Source of the DNA: Gnetum montanum
Lineage: Eukaryota > Streptophyta > Gnetopsida > Gnetales > Gnetaceae
Direction: 5' to 3'
Assembly: GCA_015680685.1 (NCBI GenBank)
Contig: MNCI01004986.1
Location: forward strand, 17,084 to 81,083
DNA: 64,000 nt
The notes under the pieces are model-generated. The model was not told the origin of the DNA. It searched no databases and was given only the letters and a program-made list of their open reading frames with translations. Position 1 is the first letter of the stretch, and the number at the start of each line of letters is the position of its first letter. A program made the position numbers and the translations under genes. Positions 35,388-46,903 of the stretch are shown in pieces.

Positions 35388-37060
35388 CTAACTGTCAATA
35401 GGTGATGTTATTAATTGGTCGGCTATTGCTTGACCTTTCGTAGAAGATTGGCCAATGTAATGCAGATCGAATTCTGCCGTGATAGCCTTCCAACGAGCTA
35501 TTTTGCTACTTTTGTATAAGTTATGCGTAATGGTCCTAAGAATATTATTTTTACAGATGATGTTGACTTGGCTACGGAAAAGATAATGCCTACACTTCTT
35601 GAGCGTAAATATTAATGCTAAGCAGTTACGCTCTACTTCGTTGTACCTCGTTTCATACCCACATACAGCATGACTCAAGTAGTAGATGGGTACTTCCGAC
35701 CCATCATCCCTCCTTTGACAGAGTAATGCAGCTAAGGCTACGTCTAAAGTTACGAGGTAGATACAAAATGGTTGATGCCTTTGCGGTGGGAAAACTGTTG
35801 GCAAGTATTGAAGCTCTTGCTTCAAGCTGTCAAACGCACACTGACAATCATCCGTCCATTTGAAATTCACACCCTTTTTAAGAAAATGTTGCATAGGGTG
35901 TAACTTGTCGGTTAATCTCGAGATGAACTGCCTAATAAATTGTAATCTCCCCTGTAATCCACGTAATTTCTTAAGACTTGTAGGGGGTGTTAGTTCAACA
36001 ATGGCCTTGACTTTGTCAGGATCCATGTGTATGCCAGTTTCCAATACCACAAAACCCAGCATGCGTCCGGTTTTGACTTCGAACACACACTTTTTTGGGT
36101 TGAGTCGGAGGTCATATTTAGAGCATCTTTTGAGGACTAACTCTAGATCCTCTGAATGATCTTCTAACTTTAAGGACTCAACAACTATATCGTCAACATA
36201 ATCATTCAGTCTCCCTAGGAGGTAATCGCTAAAGATGTACGTCATGGCTCATTGATATGTCGCTCCGGCGTTTTTTAAGCCAAAAGGCATCATGGTGTAA
36301 CAAAAGGTTCCCCAGGGCATCATGAATGTCGTTGTTAGCTGGTGCTCTGGGTTGATGCATATTTGATTGTAGCCTGAGAAGCCATCCATGAAGGACAAAA
36401 GCACATGTCCAGCGGTTGTATCCACCAATTGATCGATACTCGACAATGGGAAGTTATCTTTGATTGTAGCTTTGCTCAAGTCCCGGAAGTCTATGCAGAT
36501 GTGTATTTCTCCGGTCTTTTTAGGAACCACTACAATGTTAGATACCTAATCTGAGTAATCAACCACGCAAATAAAACCAACCTGGTACAGTTTAGTGATT
36601 TCATCACATATTGTTAGCGTGACTTCTGGCTTGATCTTTCATGCTTTCTGTTTGAAGGCTTTGATATGGGGATTTAGGATTATGTTGTGTTGAATTAATC
36701 TTGGGTCTAGTCCCTGCATATCCTCATATGACCATGCAAACACCGTGATATTATTCTAGAGAACCTGTTTTATGTCATCATGTGCCTTTTGGTTTAATAG
36801 AGAACTAACCTTGAGAGTTTTAGTCTCACCCCTATGCGTAACCACAAAGACCTCATTGAGTGGATCTTCGGTTACATCTCTAGCTTCTAGATCTAGCGTG
36901 CGCATCGATTGCTCTGGCCAGTCTAGAGATGTTTCTGACATGGCTATAATTACGTCATCAAGAGCTAGGTTAGTTTCTATTAGTGTGGGATCAAGCTGTC
37001 TAATGATTTCACCGTGTAAGCTTGTTAAAACTAGCGGTGTAGATAAAATTTTGTCTATTT
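35388..37060 (-). pseudogene. pol: reverse transcriptase and first RNase H of element T
   Basis: Minus strand: an N-terminal stretch with TVFAWSYEDMQGLDPRLIQH (about 36700) leads into VPKKTGEIHICIDFRDLSKA (36470-36530), LLSFMDGFSGYNQI (36360-36400), MMPFGLKNAGATYQ (36250-36290) and NDYVDDIVVESL (36180-36215). The first RNase H (about 35790-35400) keeps YNEVERNCLALIFTLKKCRHYL and GQAIADQL, but its first block is atypical, as in other Tat elements where the second RNase H compensates. Single stops at 36246 and 36753 are the main breaks. Confidence 0.92.
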
Positions 37061-37939
37061 GTCAATTATCCGGCAAAATTGTCAAATGCGAGAGTAATTA
37101 GAAAGATACTAAGTTTGATGCGATAAGTGCTTAACGAATAATGCTTAGTTTAGTGTATAGGACATGACGTGACATTATTGAGTGTAAAGCTAACTAAATT
37201 TTAAATTTTGTGAACAGCCTGTAATTAATGAGACCTGATTACGAGGAGATAAGATACAGTAGTTTAGGGTCATTTTAGACCGTAATGCATGTAATATCTA
37301 GCACAATTAATGCCTCGATCCTCGGGTTCTAGCTCACACCAGCATTTAGGCAAGTCTCGCTGAAATCGGGTATCAAGTCGGTTAAATTTTGCATATAAGT
37401 AAGTAGTTTTCATTTAGAATAGGCTGTTTGCTATCGCAAATTTGAATTCTTAGCTATTACAGAGAGAAAGGAGGAGGAGTAGAAGATTGGAGCGCATCAT
37501 TTGTAAAGACGTAAAGGTGTGAAAGTGTGAAGGTGTTAGAACTGTAACAATGGCACCTAAAGTGAGAGGGAAGAACGTGAAATTGGCGAAGATTGACGAG
37601 GTGCAAGGGAGCTTGCAGCGTGTTTCGTAGGTAGTGGTCGAAGTGAGAGACCCTACGCCTTTGAATTGGTAGGCCATCCCTTATTCATGTTACTTTTGCA
37701 GTGTTCACTCTTGTAGCTTCATTTGCATAAATTAAAATTTTAGACTATAGACCTTGCGTTAAAATGAGAGTTTATACTAGGATTGCGTCTATCGTTGTTG
37801 TCAGGGACAAACCTTGTACTGTTGCAAGGGTTTAGGCGATTTCGGCATGAATAGCTAAGCGTAATCCGTAGATTTTCTGTATTTTAAGCATGCAAATTTG
37901 AATCTAAACATTGATGTGTTTATTATCGTCTCTGTACAG

Positions 37940-38368
37940 TATCATGTTAAGACCCGTCTTAATTGTCTTGGATATAGTCGGGGTTTTATGCTGCATAAAC
38001 TTGATCGTACCTAATGTTCCTCCCCCTCAAACTTGGTTCCAAAAGGGTGTGCTGGAGTTTCTGCAGTTTTTATTGCATAACTATAGTGTTATTGTATGGT
38101 CACACCTGTCAGGAGATATTGCTGGCGCCATTTTGAAACACTTGTTAGTGGGTTCTACGCAGGGAATTCTGGCTTTCTTGACAGACGGGGCTATCGACAC
38201 TGGTCGTCCCCAGGACCGCGAACTTAGCGCCAGAGGGTTGAGGTGCTTAAGTTGGATTTGGAAAATGGCTCAGTTTAGCTATTACCATGCATAAAACACT
38301 TTGTTCGTGGCCCGTCACATCTTGACTTACTTCCAAAACCCACCAGGCACAGTGTATTATTCTAGGGG
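37940..38368 (+). pseudogene. exon of the antisense gene resembling an FCP1/NIF-type HAD domain
   Basis: The exon reads VLIVLDIVGVLCC, then about 20 residues later KGVLEFLQFLLHNYSVIVWS, then GAILKHLL. Plant FCP1/NLI-interacting-factor-like phosphatases have the same order: LLVLDLNGLL, RPGVDEFL--C---F-VGVWSS, V---LD-LL. The catalytic DXDX(T/V) is DIVGV here, so the second Asp is absent, as in several plant members. One TAA (about 38292) interrupts an otherwise open exon ending at a GTAAGT donor. The assignment rests on motif order only. Confidence 0.5.
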
Positions 38369-40442
38369 GTAAGTGGTTTTATTGGCGGTATTGTCATTAT
38401 ATGTCTATTGTCTGAAGTGTAAGATAAGCATATGTGGTATGGTATAGGTTTTTTATCCATGAGAACAAGTTAGTAGACGATGGTGATACCTTAACTTGGA
38501 CTGAAATGACAATAAAGGCATTCACCTCTACTAGCAATGTACGCGCTAGTGTAATGGGGCAGATCGGCTTCGACATTCATGAGTACCCCACCCGTTATGC
38601 TGATGCTTTTGAGAATTGCCAGAATCTCGGGTGGTTACATGAAAATTAGACTTTGGATCCGCCCCTTACCATTGCAGACGTGTAGAGGAAACTTTCTCCA
38701 TTTCCTTTGCCGTTTGGACCTGGTAAATTTGCTGTGTATTTTATTGTTGCATAATGTAATTGTGAATCATGAATGTCACGTAATAGTATTTTTTGACATG
38801 TGCCTTGCATTGTTCAGTCAGGGAATCCCGGGATATTACCCTTACAATTTTCGGCCACGAGGTGAATACCGTTCTCTTCCGTTATGGCGACATCAAGGAG
38901 GCACAACGCTGGCTCGACCACGTGGCGGCCCTAGTTGCATTGGTCAGCAAGCTGCGGGAAGCGAGGCTAATGCATTTATTTTTGGCCATAACCCCTGATG
39001 TCCCCGCTAGTAAAATGTTAACCCTAGTCAACTCCTTCAGTGAAAGGGCTGAGCACTTTTGCACACGCGTGCATCACGTACGTGTAAATTTTGATATTGA
39101 TGCTCAGCTTTTTGCAGAACTTTTCAGCATCCGCTCTGACAGACTTCCCATAGAGGAAAAGGTGAAGAGGAGCCCCTCCTGTCAGGAGTGGATAGATGAG
39201 TGGCTAGGGGCCAAGAAGGAGCCTAAGGGGATCCCTTGTGAGAAGATTCAGCTAGAGATCGCCAAGATGATTTATCCCCTGTTTCGGGCCTAGGCTTTCC
39301 CCAAAACACTCTCGCAGGGGAGGTTATTTTCCATAGAATAGACCTGTATCATGTGGGAGGTTATGGAGGAAGGGATCCAATTTGATTGGGCAAGCTACTT
39401 TGCTAAGGGGTTACGCACTGAGATGATCAGGCTTCGCCAGAAGCTTGATTCTCGTTTCAACGTGCATTACACCTTCTTCATAGCTTGCCTTCGACGTTTT
39501 GCCAAATTTTTGGTCATCCAGAGGAATGGGGTCTAGGTGCAGCAAGACCGAGACCAGCTATCCAAACCTTGGATTACCCACATGTTCAGCACTACCCGTG
39601 GACAGAATCCCCTGGAAGGGATTGACGAGTCTCTATCTATAATGACAAGGGATTTGGCGGCGTCTCGAGTGCGAGGCCCCGACAGCGTAGGCAGGGTAAT
39701 GCCCACTTACACTGGTGATGCTTCACGAGGGAAATGCTTGACGATTGAAATTGTAGAGCCTTCGGCTCAGCGTAAAAGGCTTCACTTAACTGAGGCCCCT
39801 GTGGAGCCTGGGAGTGGCACAGGTCGAACCACGCAAGTCAAAGTTCAACGGAGCAAACCTCCGCCTGGTAAGTGTAAAAGAAACGTAGTGAGACTTATTG
39901 TATTACGAAATTTTTATTTAGGATATTTTGAGTTGTCTAAATGTGTATGTGATATGAATAGTGAGACCTACGGAGCAGTTGACCCTTGAGATAGGGATAG
40001 TGATATTAAGTCATGGGGAAGGGGCCCTAGTTTTGGAAGAAGAGGCCCCAGCTGTTAGGACTAGCGACGCACATACTCTTGTGCGTGAGGAGAGGGAGGA
40101 GGTGGGAACTATTGACGCACTCCCCACTATAACCGGCAGAGGTAGTAAGCATATTGGATGTCTTGAGGAGTTTTGTTAATAATTAGGATGTTTAACTAAA
40201 TTACGCTACAGGTGAAGAAGATGTATCCACGTCTTCCTCTGTGAGCAGAACATGGAGAGAGTTTCCTGACAAATTTTCCTTCATGGAAGGTGTTGTCAGT
40301 GATATGATTGAGCACCTCGAGCGCGTCGATCCTGGAGCTAGTATGTTATAGCTATAATAGGTTTATTTTATTAGAAAGTGGTAATGTTTCATTTATATTG
40401 ATAATGTTTATTGTCAGGAGCTCGCCTTCGATGGGACCCAAC

Positions 40443-41920
40443 AGAGCACATTGATTTGGACACAGTGGAGCCTCCATCTGATGGAGCAGTCGTGCCATGC
40501 AGCATTTATGAGGAGATGCGTAAATGTGCGTTATGCTCAACTCGTTCCTTATGGGAGAGTAAGAGTGTCAATGAAGGAGTCTCTGGCCAAAGAGGTCAGA
40601 GACTTAAAATCATGATGCGAGTTCCTGCAGGCATGGGAAATGGGTGAGGAAGACTGGCGCACAGTTGTGATTGACTACTCTCGCTACTGGACTGCAGTCA
40701 GGAACAGTGTGTAAACTAGTCAGGAGTTGGTGGAGCAGCGAATGCAAATAGAGCTGTTATCTCAGAAAAGCCAAGACTGGAAGGATTTCTGCGCAAGCGT
40801 GCAAGAATGGGGGCAGAAGGAAAAAGATCACAAGAATCTATATAAGTGAGAGTGTCTCGCTTATCGTCAGCATTACCATGATTCTACCGTCGAAGCTCAA
40901 TCCTTGCGGGTATTCCTTGATGTCATTGGCACGTCCAAAGCCTTTGAGAAGTTCCAAGAGCAGGTGACAGTAAGTGCGTCACCGAAAAGAGAAATGACTT
41001 TTCCCAGGGGTGATACTACTATCCCTACTTTCTTCCCTGATCCACCTCGCTGGACTAGTGTGGAAAAGGGAAAGGTGAAGGCTGGAGCTGCTTTGGGGAA
41101 CGGCGCATGGTCTGAACTAACTGAAGATGAGATCATGCAGCACCTATGGGTCGGTTTAGAACAGCTCCCCTTCGTTGTGGNAGAGCACATTGATTTGGAC
41201 ACAGTGGAGCCTCCATCTGATGGAGCAGTCGTGCCATGCAGCATTTATGAGGAGATGCGTAAATGTGCGTTATGCTCAACTCGTTCCTTATGGGAGAGTA
41301 AGAGTGTCAATGAAGGAGTCTCTGGCCAAAGAGGTCAGAGACTTAAAATCATGATGCGAGTTCCTGCAGGCATGGGAAATGGGTGAGGAAGACTGGCGCA
41401 CAGTTGTGATTGACTACTCTCGCTACTGGACTGCAGTCAGGAACAGTGTGTAAACTAGTCAGGAGTTGGTGGAGCAGCGAATGCAAATAGAGCTTTTATC
41501 TCAGAAAAGCCAAGACTGGAAGGATTTCTGCGCAAGCGTGCAAGAATGGGGGCAGAAGGAAAAAGATCACAAGAATCTATATAAGTGAGAGTGTCTCGCT
41601 TATCGTCAGCATTACCATGATTCTACCGTCGAAGCTCAATCCTTGCGGGTATTCCTTGATGTCATTGGCACGTCCAAAGCCTTTGAGAAGTTCCAAGAGC
41701 AGGTGACAGTAAGTGCGTCACCGAAAAGAGAAATGACTTTTCCCAGGGGTGATACTACTATCCCTACTTTCTTCCCTGATCCACCTCGCTGGACTAGTGT
41801 GGAAAAGGGAAAGGTGAAGGCTGGAGCTGCTTTGGGGAACGGCGCATGGTCTGAACTAACTGAAGATGAGATCATGCAGCACCTATGGGTCGGTTTAGAA
41901 CAGCTCCCCTTCGTTGTGGA
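40443..41920. repeat. 738 bp near-identical tandem copy split by an N
   Basis: 40443-41180 and 41182-41920 agree at all but about one base (GTTATC versus TTTATC near 40757/41495), in a region where everything else is 10% decayed. The single N at 41181 is the join. Most likely two overlapping contigs laid end to end, and not a biological duplication. Confidence 0.85.
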
Positions 41921-42504
41921 AGCAGGACCATCGCGAGTAAGTTTAAACATTATTGAATCTAAATTTTTTGATTATGGTGTCAAGTCTTTGCTAATGTATT
42001 TGCTGTATACAGGTACAAGAATTGGAGGGAGAAGGAAAACAGGGTGAGGAACAAGCACAAGAAGAGGAGCGTAATAGCAAAGAGCGTCATCTTGTGGAGC
42101 CGACATTGGAGTAAGGGCCTCGTGGGGATGGCATTCCTCGCGAAGGAATACCTTCTAAGGGGGATGACCCACTTGAGGATGATTTATTAGGCTTGGAGCC
42201 TGACCTAAGGGATACAGGTGATAATGGCACCAGGGGGGATGCGTAATTATAACTTATGCATGATTTTATTGATTGGAATTGAACAATGGTTATATGAATG
42301 TTGAAAAGACTGGTGCTAAGATCTTCTGTATGGTTTTAAATGCTATTTATTTTATTTTATTTTTTGGTTTTATCTCTTTATTTGCAATGTGTAAGTGTAG
42401 TTGTTGAAGGTTTTGAATAAGGTACGTTGTTGTGAAATAGAATTGCTAGTTTAAGGACATCACGGGCCATCGTGTAACATTTGCGTAAGATACCAGGGAA
42501 TTAG

Positions 42505-42715
42505 TTTTAGGCCGTTGTGGGCCTTTGCTAGTTTAAGGCCATTGCGGGCTGTCGCTAGTTTTAGGCCGTCGTGGGCCATCGCTAGTTTAAGGCCGTTGCA
42601 GGCCATGGCTAGTTTAAGGCCGTTGCGGGCCATGACTAGTTTTAGGCCATTGCGGGCCATCGCTAGTTTAAGACCATTGCAGGCCATGACTAGTTTAAGG
42701 CCGTTGCGGGCCCAC
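42505..42715. repeat. 27 bp minisatellite in element T
   Basis: Eight head-to-tail copies of GCTAGTTTAAGGCCGTTGCG plus GGCCATC (27 bp). Because 27 is divisible by three, it gives open frames on both strands (nine-residue repeats such as ASLRPLRAM), which I do not believe are proteins. It lies between the antisense gene's stop and the protease. Confidence 0.88.
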
Positions 42716-43039
42716 TGCGTAAGTATGGAAGCGTAATTGATAATAATATACATTTCTGCGTAATTGCACTAAAATGATCAACGAGCGTAAATAGCATATA
42801 TAAAGAAATGTGAATGGCGTAATGAATAGCGAGCGTAAATATGTATGAATATATTAAAGAAGATTGACAATGCAAACTACTAAGCATAAAAGACAAAATT
42901 AGTAAAGACGTAATTGTTTCTTGATGGCCTTTATGCTCAGTTGTGCATAAAGGCGGGGAGACTTGCAGCCTGACTCTTCCACACCATCGTCCTAAAATGG
43001 TAGGTTGGCCTAGGCTAGACTATCATCATTCGTTTTGGT

Positions 43040-43660
43040 TTGTTCAGGGATTCGGGGATGGGTCTGATGATCAGATGTTTCTATCTCCGAACCTCGTTCT
43101 TCTTCGATATTGTTGACAGTCCTGGGGATTTTCGTCACCACGTATCACTACTTCTCCCCCTGCGCAAGGGAAATGTATCTCCTAATGGATTGGTGATGAA
43201 ACCTCCCTTAGTTGGGCTAGCCAGGACCTCCCTAGAATTAAGTTGAACCCGGGCATCTCCTCGACGACAAGGAATGTAGCATCCGTTGGGAATTGATCCC
43301 CTACCACAAATTCGATGTGCACCATTCCCTTGACCTGAACCCATGCTTTCTTTGAATGACTTTACGCACATTATCATTGAGGCACTGATTTGGTCGACCA
43401 GACCCAACCTATCCATGATGGGATAAAGAATGACATTTGTAGCTGCGTCATTGTCCACGTGCACCCTTCGGATTCGATATTGTCCAACCCGGATGGTAAT
43501 AAACATGGGTTCAGTTGTCACTTGACCTTTCTCAGGATCATCTTTGATGGATTCGTCATGAAAGGTCAACGAGGTAGGTTTAGGTCGCTCAACATTGGAG
43601 GGAAACATGACAGCGTGTATCGCTTCCTCCTCCACTGGTAAACTTTCATCCACAGGTATG
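43040..43660 (-). pseudogene. aspartic protease of element T, frameshifted
   Basis: Minus strand: LTFHDESIKDDPEKG, then IRRVHVDNDAATNVILYPIM (about 43410-43470), where the active-site D-x-G is D-N-D. After a frameshift near 43330 comes a FNLILGRSWL block near 43230, then VVIRGDENPQDCQQY (about 43080-43125), which fits the Tat protease end (GEVRGDQ...). The frame then ends and the 6 kb spacer with the antisense gene begins. Confidence 0.82.
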
Positions 43661-44031
43661 GACGCATGTGGACCATGGCCTCACGGTGTTTTTGAGACAT
43701 CATGAGCAAGTCATAGAGGCTCAGCATTGTATTTTTTTGTTTCAGAGCCTGTTTGACCTACGTAAACACGTCGAGTAGATCCCGTTCTTTATTGGCTTGT
43801 TTGTCCCCTTTGTCTTCTTCCATTCGGGGAGTTGTTCTTTTTCTTGCTAAAGGGAGGTGGCTGTGTTTCTGCACCCTTGTCCTGCCCATGAGGTGCGAGC
43901 GAAGGTACAAAGGCCAGGGGCTTGGGCTTAGCGAAGCCTAGCGTAACATGGTTTTTAGTGGCATTACTAGACGTATCCCCTTCCTTTTGTTTATTAGGTG
44001 ATGGTTAGTGATTTGTGTTAGAGGCTTGCCC

Positions 44032-46656
44032 CTACGTAAAAGGGGCAACCGGTGATTTTGGCATCCTAAGAATGAAAGGCACCTTAGGTGTGGGCGTGGA
44101 CATAGCCGCGGCTTTACTGTTACTGGGAGGCTGAGTTAAATTTGGAGAAGGTGCCCGAATGATGAAGGGTGGCCTTAAGACACCACTAACTGCCAGTGAA
44201 AAGCTTGTCCCCTGAGGTGAACTAGTAGGCACGCGTAAAACAAAAGGTTGTTTTGGCGGTGCCTTCCTTTCACTGTCCGTACTCACCACATTGATCGTGT
44301 AGGGTGCGTTATTTGCGTTTAACGGATCCTGATACACGTGCAACACCTGGTTTTCTGGATGCGTGGGACTACTGCCGTCTAGTTTCAAATGACCATCGTC
44401 AATCATGCGTTGAATGTCATCTTTCAACGCCCAGCAGTAATCTGTGTCATGACCACACAACTGGTGGTAGTCACAGAAACAGTCCAGCCTGAAAGACCTC
44501 GGAACTGGTTGTTCGTCAGGTAGGGCTAAAGAAGGATTCTTCAGCAGTTCACAATGACGCCTGTGATGCTTCAGATCTTTCTCAGATACCTTCTTAGTCT
44601 GAATGTATCCTACCCCTAATATTTGCTTCAACAATTCCGAATGTTTTACAAGGAGGGCTGCATACTTTGGGCGATCTTTACGCTCAAAGTTTGGTTTTGG
44701 CTGGGGGGGCTTTTCAACGGTAGATGTGTCTTGGCTGGTGTTGCTCGCACTAGCCGTGGTCTCGGGTGATGCCGTAGGTGCCTTCTTGTTTTTGTTCTTA
44801 GCGCCCTTAGCCAGCGTAACTACTGTCATTGTTGTTGTTTTACCTTTATCCTTGCCTTTGTTGTTAGCATTTTTGTAGGTGACATACGTCGGGTCTTTGC
44901 TAGCCTCCACAGCATCTTAGATGCTTTTTGTCTGGGTGAAGGCCTGATGTAAGGAGCTAGGGGAAAGGTAGTATAGCTTAGACTTGATGAAGTCATTAAC
45001 TGCTCCCTTGAAGATGGCCAGCAAATGGGCCTCCGCGATTGGCTCACTGATTTCATTCAAAGTAGCACTCCATCGCTGTATGAACTTTTGGACTGGTTCG
45101 AGCAGGTCTTGTTTCACTCCCATAAGCTGATCTAATGTGACCTCCGGCTTTAGGTTGTATTTAAAGCAAGTCATGAACTGTGTTAGAAGCTCTTCCAAGG
45201 TTGAGATGGAAGAGCGAGGGAGGGCTCGATACCAATCCAAAGCTTTCCCTGCTAGAGACATCGCAAAGACACGGATGATTGTGTGAGGCCACTGCTGTAA
45301 CAACAAATATTCGGATCTGAAGGTGACTAGGTGAGTGTTGGGATCTCCCTCCCCATTATATTTAGTGAAATGGGGTAAGGACATCCCTGGGGGCAACGAC
45401 AGCATGGGGACTGCTGGACTAATGGGATCATCTTGATAGAAATCCATGATCTATATAGTGTCGGAACCAACGGCCTTAAGGCTTCTAACCTCCTTGGTGA
45501 GGGTCTGAATAAGTGAGAATGCTTGATCTAAGCCTGTTGATGAAGATGCTTGTGTAGGAGGAATAGGGGGTTGAACTGGGAGAGTGGTGTCAGGGAGTGG
45601 AAATGGAGGAATGGCTTGGCTGGCAGATGGTGCAGCGGGGATCCCTGCAGACAGATGTGCCTGTGAGGACCACCACCCACCGATTTGAGAAGAGAGATTA
45701 GCCGCCGCCGGCTGTGTAGTGTAGGGATGATAAGGATATTGTGGGACCATCTGTAGAACATGTGTTGTGGGTGCAGCCAAGGGTTGCATACCATATACAT
45801 TAGACTGGTTATGTTGTGCCACGAGAATGATCCACTGGCTCGCGGTGGGCTGTTGGGCAGATATCTGTGGTTGAACGACGGCTGTGGTCTATTGGCTTGG
45901 AGGGGGCGACAACGATAGAGTTTGCACCGAATTTTGCATCGGGCAGGTTGTAAACATGGCTTGGGGTTGGATTTGAGGGATGAAATGAGGTGCGGTGGAT
46001 GCAGGAACCACCGACAAAATGCTGATTACGCGTGTCGATGAAACTACCCCCATGTTATTTTGGGGTATTTGCACTTGTAGCCCAGACGACTATGTAGTGG
46101 CTTGCAGAATGATAGGAATGTGAGTTTGTGTGGTCATGGCGAGATTAAGATGGGCGGCTTCTCTATTGAGAGGGAATAAGGGATTTATGTAGGTATGGGG
46201 ACTTAGAGTGTGATATGAATGTTCAGACTGGGCTGCAAATTCATCATCTTCTTCATCCCCATTTTGGGATTCCAGCATAGCCCAGGTAGCCTGACTCCTA
46301 GCCATGACCTATTGTGTTATGATTTCATGGTAATGTTCTGTCAAAGGAATGATGTCGTAGGCAGTAGGGGTAAAATCTTGACCCCCTCGGTGGATCATCT
46401 CAAAATTTCGTTTCGCCTCGATTTCGGCTCGGCTAAGGGCAAGCTTTGCCTGGATCTTGACGCAAATGAAGTTATATTTCTTAGGGGTCATGATGGTAAA
46501 TATGGGGTCTTTGCCCTACAGTCTCAATGATCGACGTGACGGTCCTTGAGGTCCTATAACACCAGAAGTTGGTCCGGTGACGGCAATGGGATTCACAGAT
46601 GTAGCACCTGAGTCAGTTGTGGTCATTGCGGTTGTGGTGGTGTATGCAGAATCCAT
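44032..46656 (-). pseudogene. gag: gag of element T, few lesions
   Basis: Minus strand from ATG at 46656 (MDSAYTTTTAMT). A Pro/Gln/Thr-rich N-terminal half (46530-45451) precedes the capsid core 45447-44917, with MSLPHFTKYNGEGDPNTHL, AMSLAGKALDWYRALP and DQLMGVKQDLLEPVQKFIQRW. The tail at 44910-44032 holds CDYHQLCGHDTDYCWALKDD (about 44410-44470), the Tat-type C-x2-H-x3-GH-x4-C motif replacing a CCHC knuckle. Stops at about 46517, 46310, 46090 and 44914 break the frame. The length suits a large Tat/Ogre gag. Confidence 0.88.
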
Positions 46657-46880
46657 TGGTCAAGTAGATTAATGGTAATAAATAACTGGATCTAAAGGCG
46701 ATGTACAAACAAGATCGCAATTAGGCTTTCTACCCTGTAGGATTCCAAAGGAATCATTACTGTGATCGATCTACACCACACGATTTTGTAAACTTCCCTA
46801 GAGGTATTACGTTTACGTTTTGGCAACACGGGTACAGATCGCTTACAGGGCTACCCGTAAAAATACGAATCAGAGCCTAA

Positions 46881-46897
46881 CCCTCCTTCTAGCACCA
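46881..46897 (-). promoter_or_regulatory. primer binding site of element T (tRNA-Asn type)
   Basis: Minus strand TGGTGCTAGAAGGAGGG, six bases inside the 5' LTR. From memory, the plant tRNA-Asn 3' end is CTCCTTCTAGCGCCA, which would pair with one mismatch (a C-to-T). Confidence 0.65.
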
Positions 46898-46903
46898 GAA
46901 AAC

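Larger units (their letters stand above)
37550..42246 (+). pseudogene. multi-exon gene antisense within element T, between protease and RT
   Basis: Introns can be placed at 37627-37939, 38369-38447, 38723-38817, 39868-39961, 40142-40211, 40341-40417 and 41937-42012. All are GT...AG with short plant-like lengths, and every join keeps the reading phase, which is strong evidence of real splicing history. Exon 1 starts ATG-GCACCTAAAGTG at 37550. The exon 38818-39867 is one frame with three TAG/TGA-type stops. A frameshift lies near 40480. The end is an acidic stretch stopping at 42246. Without the duplicated 738 bp the product would be about 1,050 residues: FCP1-like N-terminus, an unrecognised middle with W-I-D-EWLGAKK and GLRTEMIRLRQKLD, a coiled-coil-like Gln/Glu-rich part, and an acidic tail. 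Function unknown. Confidence 0.75.

Noticed and set aside
35615-37101. + strand ORFs at 35615-35863, 35860-36159 and 36772-37101
   Set aside because: Antisense shadows of the RT-RNase H of element T; no splice or motif support, unlike the antisense gene that starts at 37550.
42460-42753. Nine-residue repeat proteins readable on both strands (ASLRPLRAM-like; NGLKLVMAC-like)
   Set aside because: They come only from a 27 bp tandem repeat with no stop codons in the unit; open frames on both strands argue against coding.
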